Assembly: GCA_950295325.1 (NCBI GenBank)
Contig: OX485803.1
Location: 58,729,554-58,793,553, forward strand
From: Polytrichum commune
Taxonomy: Eukaryota > Streptophyta > Polytrichopsida > Polytrichales > Polytrichaceae
Length of the DNA stretch: 64,000 bases
Direction: 5' to 3'
Shown: piece after piece, positions 59,112 to 64,000 of the stretch
How positions within the stretch are numbered: the first letter of the stretch is position 1
Layout: each line of letters begins with the position of its first letter
The notes under the pieces: generated by a model
Told to the model about the DNA's origin: nothing
Databases searched by the model: none
What the model saw: only the letters and a program-made list of their open reading frames with translations
Translations under genes and position numbers: made by a program

Positions 59112-62100
59112 TCAAGTGCTTCTGCAACAAGTGCCCGAGTCATCGGAGAAGTAACCAGAACTGCAGTCACATGTGTATCCCACTGCCGAAGTCACATTTG
59201 AGTGACAGCTAGCTTTCCAATCACCCTGTGTCTTGCAAGTATCTGACATTCCACATCCGACATCTGTACATCTCGTCAATGAGCAGATGAAAGGGAGTCG
59301 CACATCACATCTCAAGTCGTTCAGCATGTAATCCAGCTTGCTATTGTCTCTCTCCTGTTCTATAGAATCATACTTTACTGTTATACAGCCCTCATACCCG
59401 CCCCTGTTATTCGGTTCACCATAATTCCAGAAAGACTGGTTGAAAGGAATGCAAGGAGAAGCTGGCCATGTCCAAAAAGAAGTCGGTGGGTTGACCATGT
59501 ATGGCTTGCGACCACCCAAGTAGCAACCGAGACCCTTCGGGTTGGTTTCATCCGGAAACACATAGTCTTTGGCCTTCTCACAGATGTGGCCAAGATCATT
59601 AAGCTCGTCCCAAGTAGCCGCAGCTGCCAAATGTCCATCCTCCTGTTGCCTGCAATAATATTCAGCCTCAGCCCATGTCTGGCGCTCCTTAACGAGCATG
59701 AAACATGTTCCTGATTCCTTCCCTGCCTTGTAACCTTCGGGACACTCGGGCTGGGCCTCAGGAGAAGGAGTGTGTGGTGGTGGGTGGTGATGATGATGGG
59801 GCGGGGGACTGGGAGGTGGGGGAGATAGGCTGGGAGGAGGTGGAGAAGGGCTGGGAGGAGGAGGTGACGGGCTTGGAGGAGGAGGTGACGGGCTTGGAGG
59901 AGGAGGTGAGGGGCTTGGAGGTGGAGGTGAGGGGCTAGGAGGTGGGGGAGATGGACTAGGGGGAGGAGGTGAAGAATTGGGAGGTGGAGGTGAAGGACTG
60001 GGAGGTGGAGGTGAAGGAGAAGAAGGTGGGGGAGATGGAGATGGAGGTGGAGGAGATGAACTGGGAGTTGAAGGAGTTGGAGTTGTTGTATGATAGAAGG
60101 CAGCACATGTTGCTCCTGACTTCTGGTTTGAATTGCCTGACAAACAATTTCCACTAACATCGAAGACAATTCCTCGCGCTGCAAGATTATTACAAGTAGG
60201 AGCCACTGCATTGATGAAATTGTTGTTCAGGTGCACCTCCTGCAAGTGTGGAAGCCTACAGAATCCTGCTTGCACCTTACCTGAAATCCTGTTGTTTCCC
60301 AAGTTTAGCACCTCCAGGCTTTGCAGATTCTTGAATGACGTGGGGATAGATCCGGTAAGTTTGTTGATCTTCAAATCGAATATGTTCAGTTGATCCAACA
60401 TGCCAATTGCTGATGGCAAGCTCCCTTGGTGCTTGTTGTTTAGACCCAGGAATTGGTTCAAAGTCCTCGACATGTTGCCGATGGAATGGGGGATGTCGCC
60501 ATCGATCTCATTGTTGGCATACACCAACACAGAGCAAGGAGACTTTCCAAGACTTGTGGGGAGACTCTTGTGAAACTTGTTGTTGTTCACGAAAATGGCG
60601 TCGAGCGGCCTCTCAAACAGTTCGGGAGGAAGTTCGCCGTGAAAGTTGTTGAATCGAATGTCCAGGTATATCAGGTTCTTGATGTCCAGGCAAACCTCGG
60701 GAAACAGCCCCGAGAATCTGTTGTTGCTCAGATCCAGCTCAAATAATGTATCCATGTACCTGAATGTCTCGGGGATTTCTCCGCTGAAAAAGTTGGAGTT
60801 CAAATGGAACAGCCCGATCTCCGCAAGCAAACCCAACTCAGGCACAAGAACTCCTGTAAGATTGCTGTGATTCAAATCAATACCCGCAACCACTCTGAGA
60901 TCCGAATCTGGATCATCGATAGGGGCGGAGCAAAAAACTCCCGTATAATCACAAACCTTGGGGCCCACCCATGTCTTGGTGATGCCCAAAGGATCATCGG
61001 TGATAGCTTTCTTCCACGCTTGGAGGGCAATGAAAGCTCTGTACTGACTGAACTGGATGGGATGGTGTCCTACTCCAATGGGATGGTGGCCAACTCCAGG
61101 GGGATGATGGCCCCCGCCAAGCGAGAAGGCGGAATGATGGGCTCCATCTTCGGCAGCCTCAGGTGCTTCTGCTGCAGGCAAGAAATGCATCAGATAAAGT
61201 TCAGGTAAACCATCACAATCAAGCGTCACGGTTGCCAGGATTATTCACATCCAATACATGAGGATTAAACACCAGTACCAGTATAACGCTCATTTCAAAA
61301 TATCATAAAATTAAGCATCCGAATTCTATATCAGACACTAAGGAATTTGGGCTAAATGATTGAAGATAACACAAGACGAGGACATGGTTCAGCCATCCAA
61401 ACTGAACACAGATTTAAGAAGTTTAATACTGTAGTAGAAAGTTCCCCAGAAAGTTCACGACATTAAGAACACCATCGAATCTATACAAGTCACAGAAAGT
61501 AAACAAGGAAAATGTGGTAACCATGCCTCCCATGAGTATGGTGCGGTAAACGAGCACCACAATGGAGGGTAGAATATCCAACCTCTTTGACATCAGTAGC
61601 CTCATATCCAAACCAAAAAATTAGCAGACCTCCAATTCCGTTTGCCATTTAACTTACATATGGACATAAAACATTACCTGGCCAAGAACAACTTATCAAC
61701 AGATATTTCGGCTATCGTTACTGTTCGCAGTGGTGTACTCATTTTCCCAAAGAAGCTTATGCAGAGGTCCCCAAAAAGCCATTCTAATGAAAGAAAGCTT
61801 TCAAAATCTCCAGTTGACAAAGACTAACTGATAGTCTCGGAGATGAAATCACTCCACAACCCAAGCTTATCGCTTAGGTTCAAATAGCGAATAGCTCTGA
61901 CAGCCGCACTTGGGCTTCCAGTAACAGAGATAAGTATACATCTCCTTATTAGATGTATAACGTAATCTGCATTACATGGCCCCCATCCATGTGTCGTTCA
62001 CATCCGGTAGGACTGGAATGGTCCGAGCAACTAAGTGTCTGCCATGGACACCCGAAAGCACCAAATCTAGACCCACATTGACGGAAACCTAAGCCACACT

Positions 62101-62450
62101 GACGTTCTGTGCGGGTCCACAAAGAGCGCATGACTTTCCGGAAATATGGCAAACTTGAAAATGGGCCTCAATAGTCGTACACATCATCAGCCAGTGCTTC
62201 TCCGAAGAGATAAGCAGAGATTAGCTCGCACAACTTCCGAGCGATGAACTACCATGAAGTATGCTAGTTGCGCATTGCCTTACAAGCTTTCTACTTTCAT
62301 CACTAAGAGGGCTCCCGTGCCTACGTCCTGCTTGCATTCAAAAGTTGGCATAAACCTCCATGAAAGGGCATTACCTGAGTCAGTACTGGAGGCAAATGAC
62401 AGAGAAGAGCAGAGGACGAGCAGCAATACGAACTTGGCGAAGGAGCGCAT
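59112..62450 (-). CDS. LRR-extensin fused to C-type lectin and EGF-like domains
   Basis: Two exons, 62450-62375 and 61171-59112, joined by a GT-AG intron, give 711 aa. Exon 1 encodes a signal peptide (RSFAKFVLLLVLCSSLSFAS). Then come a His-rich segment (GGGHHPPGVGHHPIGVGHH), an LRR-extensin-type N-cap and about ten LRRs (about residues 65-380), a run of a dozen or so SPPPP extensin motifs (about 383-495), a C-type lectin domain (502-655) with conserved Cys, WTWP, GEPNN and LNDLRCD...PFIC, and a Cys-rich EGF-like tail (about 660-708). There is no kinase or TM segment, so it is probably a wall-bound protein. LRX proteins bind RALF peptides and pectin through the LRR; EPN is a mannose-type Ca/sugar motif in C-type lectins. 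The ligand is inferred only. The upstream GTG at 61229-61230 is not the start; it lies in the intron. Confidence 0.88.
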
Positions 62451-64000
62451 CCGTTGTAGCTGAAACCAGGCCGAGAGGCCTGCACCCAACTGAGCCATCC
62501 ACGGAGACCTCAGAGGAGCAATGCCCTGCTCCTTCTATAACACCACACTGCACTGCTTGCCAGATCTACCACACAAACAGTTCCCTGTCTCCCTATTGCC
62601 TACCCTGTGTGCTACTCCCCTCAGACTTGCGTCTGCCTCTCCTCGACACCTTACACTTGCACCACATTGTTGTCAACCCTGTCCAACCATTGCCACCCTA
62701 ATCCCAATACACGGGCCTCCTCCGCAAAGCCTCGCTGTACGCCCACAGATCCTGCAGCTCCAGTAGCCAAGCACCTAACTTATCCGCCCTTCCCTTTGTC
62801 ACTCTGTCGGTCTAGAGACACCCGCATGCGCCGAGACTCAGCTGCGCCTTGGCCGGCTTGCCTCGCCTCCTCCCTCGTCTAGCTCAGAGCATTGCCGGCA
62901 GCTCACACACAGATAGATCGATTTCAAGCAGCGCCAAAGGCGGCGTATTGGGCCGAGCGCTGCCTGTCCTTCCCTGGGCCGAGAGTCCCAAGTGATGAGA
63001 GTGCTGGTGCAATGCCTAGCTAGCTAGCTGCTGATGAGAGTGGCAGCAGAGTCGCAAGCTAGCCCGGCGACGACGGAAGGAAGAAGGAAGGAAGGAGCGA
63101 AAGAGCGAAGGAAGGGGGCGTCCAAGTTCTTGTGATCTGTGTGTGCGCGCGCGTGTGTCTGACAAGGAGATCGACAACCAACCAACAACCAACAACCCAA
63201 CCGTCCGTTGCAAAATCACCGTGACATTGTGAATAACTTTCACTTCTTATAACTTAAGGTACTCTCCTCTGTCACCTCATGTAAGTGAAGTTTGGAGCCG
63301 ATGAAGTTGTCTCTGTTGCTGTATGTTCAAATGTGTTGATTGAATCCCTTTGGAGTTTGCAAAAAATGCTACTGTGCTGTACCTTACTGTTTCGCATGCT
63401 TTTGCAATTTGATCATCAGTGACCGAGTCACACTTTACCATTGTTTATGGTATTCAATGTCACTTGCGTACTAGCATTGCTCATCCTATTATGCACATTG
63501 AGCTATCTCTTAGGGCCGTTTCACACTACGGCCGCCCAAGTCGAGTGGTTGTGGGATTGAATGGCCAAACTTTGTTGAGAGTCCAAAGAAGTGGGCTGAA
63601 ATTACATAGCCAATAAAATATCGGAATTGGAGACTTCGGCCAAGCATGGTGTGCAGCCTCCAAAGGCCAAGCCCAAAGTCCAAAGGAAGAAGGAGCATCC
63701 CACTTTATTCCATGTCCAAAACAACCCCTCCAATCTAACGCCCAAGATCTTATCATTTTATTTTTATTTTTTAATGAACAAAAGTGACAGCCTTTCGACC
63801 ATAGTTTGGGTTTCCATTCCTGTCTGACCTAAATTTCCTTCGAGACTGTTGTCTTTGGTCAAAAAATATTGCCATGTATGCATTTTGGAGAGCAACGGTC
63901 TTTGGACTTTGCCCTCTAGTGTGAAGGGTCCAGAGGCCAAATTCTTGGTTTCTTGCACTATGATTGGTGGAAATCGATAGCCTCTCGACCTTCGGCCATA
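62451..64000. other. Upstream region of the LRR-extensin-lectin gene
   Basis: 62451-63200 is GC-richer, with a GA/CT-rich patch at about 63065-63120 typical of a plant 5' leader. TTATAAG on the minus strand near 63247-63254 is a possible TATA box. 63250-64000 shows no gene. Confidence 0.35.

Noticed and set aside
59705-60211. Long frames on other strands and frames across the proline-rich stretch (59381-60211 minus, 59705-59938 plus).
   Set aside because: They are shadows of the SPPPP repeat, whose period keeps other frames open.
61171-61230. GTG at about 61229 as the start of the LRR-extensin-lectin gene.
   Set aside because: A clean GT-AG join to an upstream exon with ATG and signal peptide gives a better start, and the residues before 61171 read as an intron end.

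Overview
The window is nuclear DNA of a land plant. It holds genes split by GT-AG introns, a plastid-biogenesis gene (PALE CRESS), a plant LRR receptor kinase, a plant GH17 beta-1,3-glucanase and an LRR-extensin, in AT-rich sequence full of plant-type transposable elements. The species cannot be named. The low gene density, and an extensin joined to a C-type lectin domain, make me lean (inference only) to a non-seed plant such as a bryophyte, lycophyte or fern.

Layout. 1-15.3 kb is a transposon nest. It has two MITE-like elements, then an old minus-strand LINE fragment (3350 to about 11345) into which two later elements jumped: a 4.46-kb DNA transposon with a decayed DDE_1/pogo-like transposase (3411-7870) and a solo-LTR-like insertion (8092-10812, target duplication ATTGC). 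A second LTR of the same family (12964-14852, duplication GACAT) and a 280-bp hAT-like MITE (15022-15301, duplication GTCATTCA) follow. 15.3-18.8 kb is unassigned. 18.8-26.1 kb is an intact 22-exon LRR-VIII-1/HPCA1-type receptor kinase (plus strand), including one GC-AG intron. 28.5-33.2 kb is PALE CRESS (minus strand, 7 exons). 34-40 kb holds broken pieces: two fragments of one plastid-type peroxiredoxin gene in inverted orientation, and a MULE transposase relic. 41.7-42.7 kb is an intronless secreted GH17 glucanase (minus). 44.6-46.7 kb is a 2.1-kb relative of the 280-bp MITE (duplication AAAATGAC). 46.7-49.7 kb is repeats and minisatellites. 49.76-57.17 kb is a full-length but dead L1-type LINE with poly(A) and a 12-bp target duplication. 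59.1-62.45 kb is a two-exon gene (minus) for a secreted LRR-extensin fused to a C-type lectin domain and a Cys-rich EGF-like tail.

The genes do not form an operon or an evident cluster. Three of the four intact genes act at or outside the plasma membrane (receptor kinase, wall glucanase, wall LRR-extensin-lectin), and one acts in plastids. The most novel item is the LRR-extensin/C-type-lectin/EGF-like chimera. The best-supported structural finding is the set of insertions whose order and target duplications can be read directly. Exon joins were chosen by eye from splice consensus, reading frame and family resemblance; coordinates may be off by a base or two.
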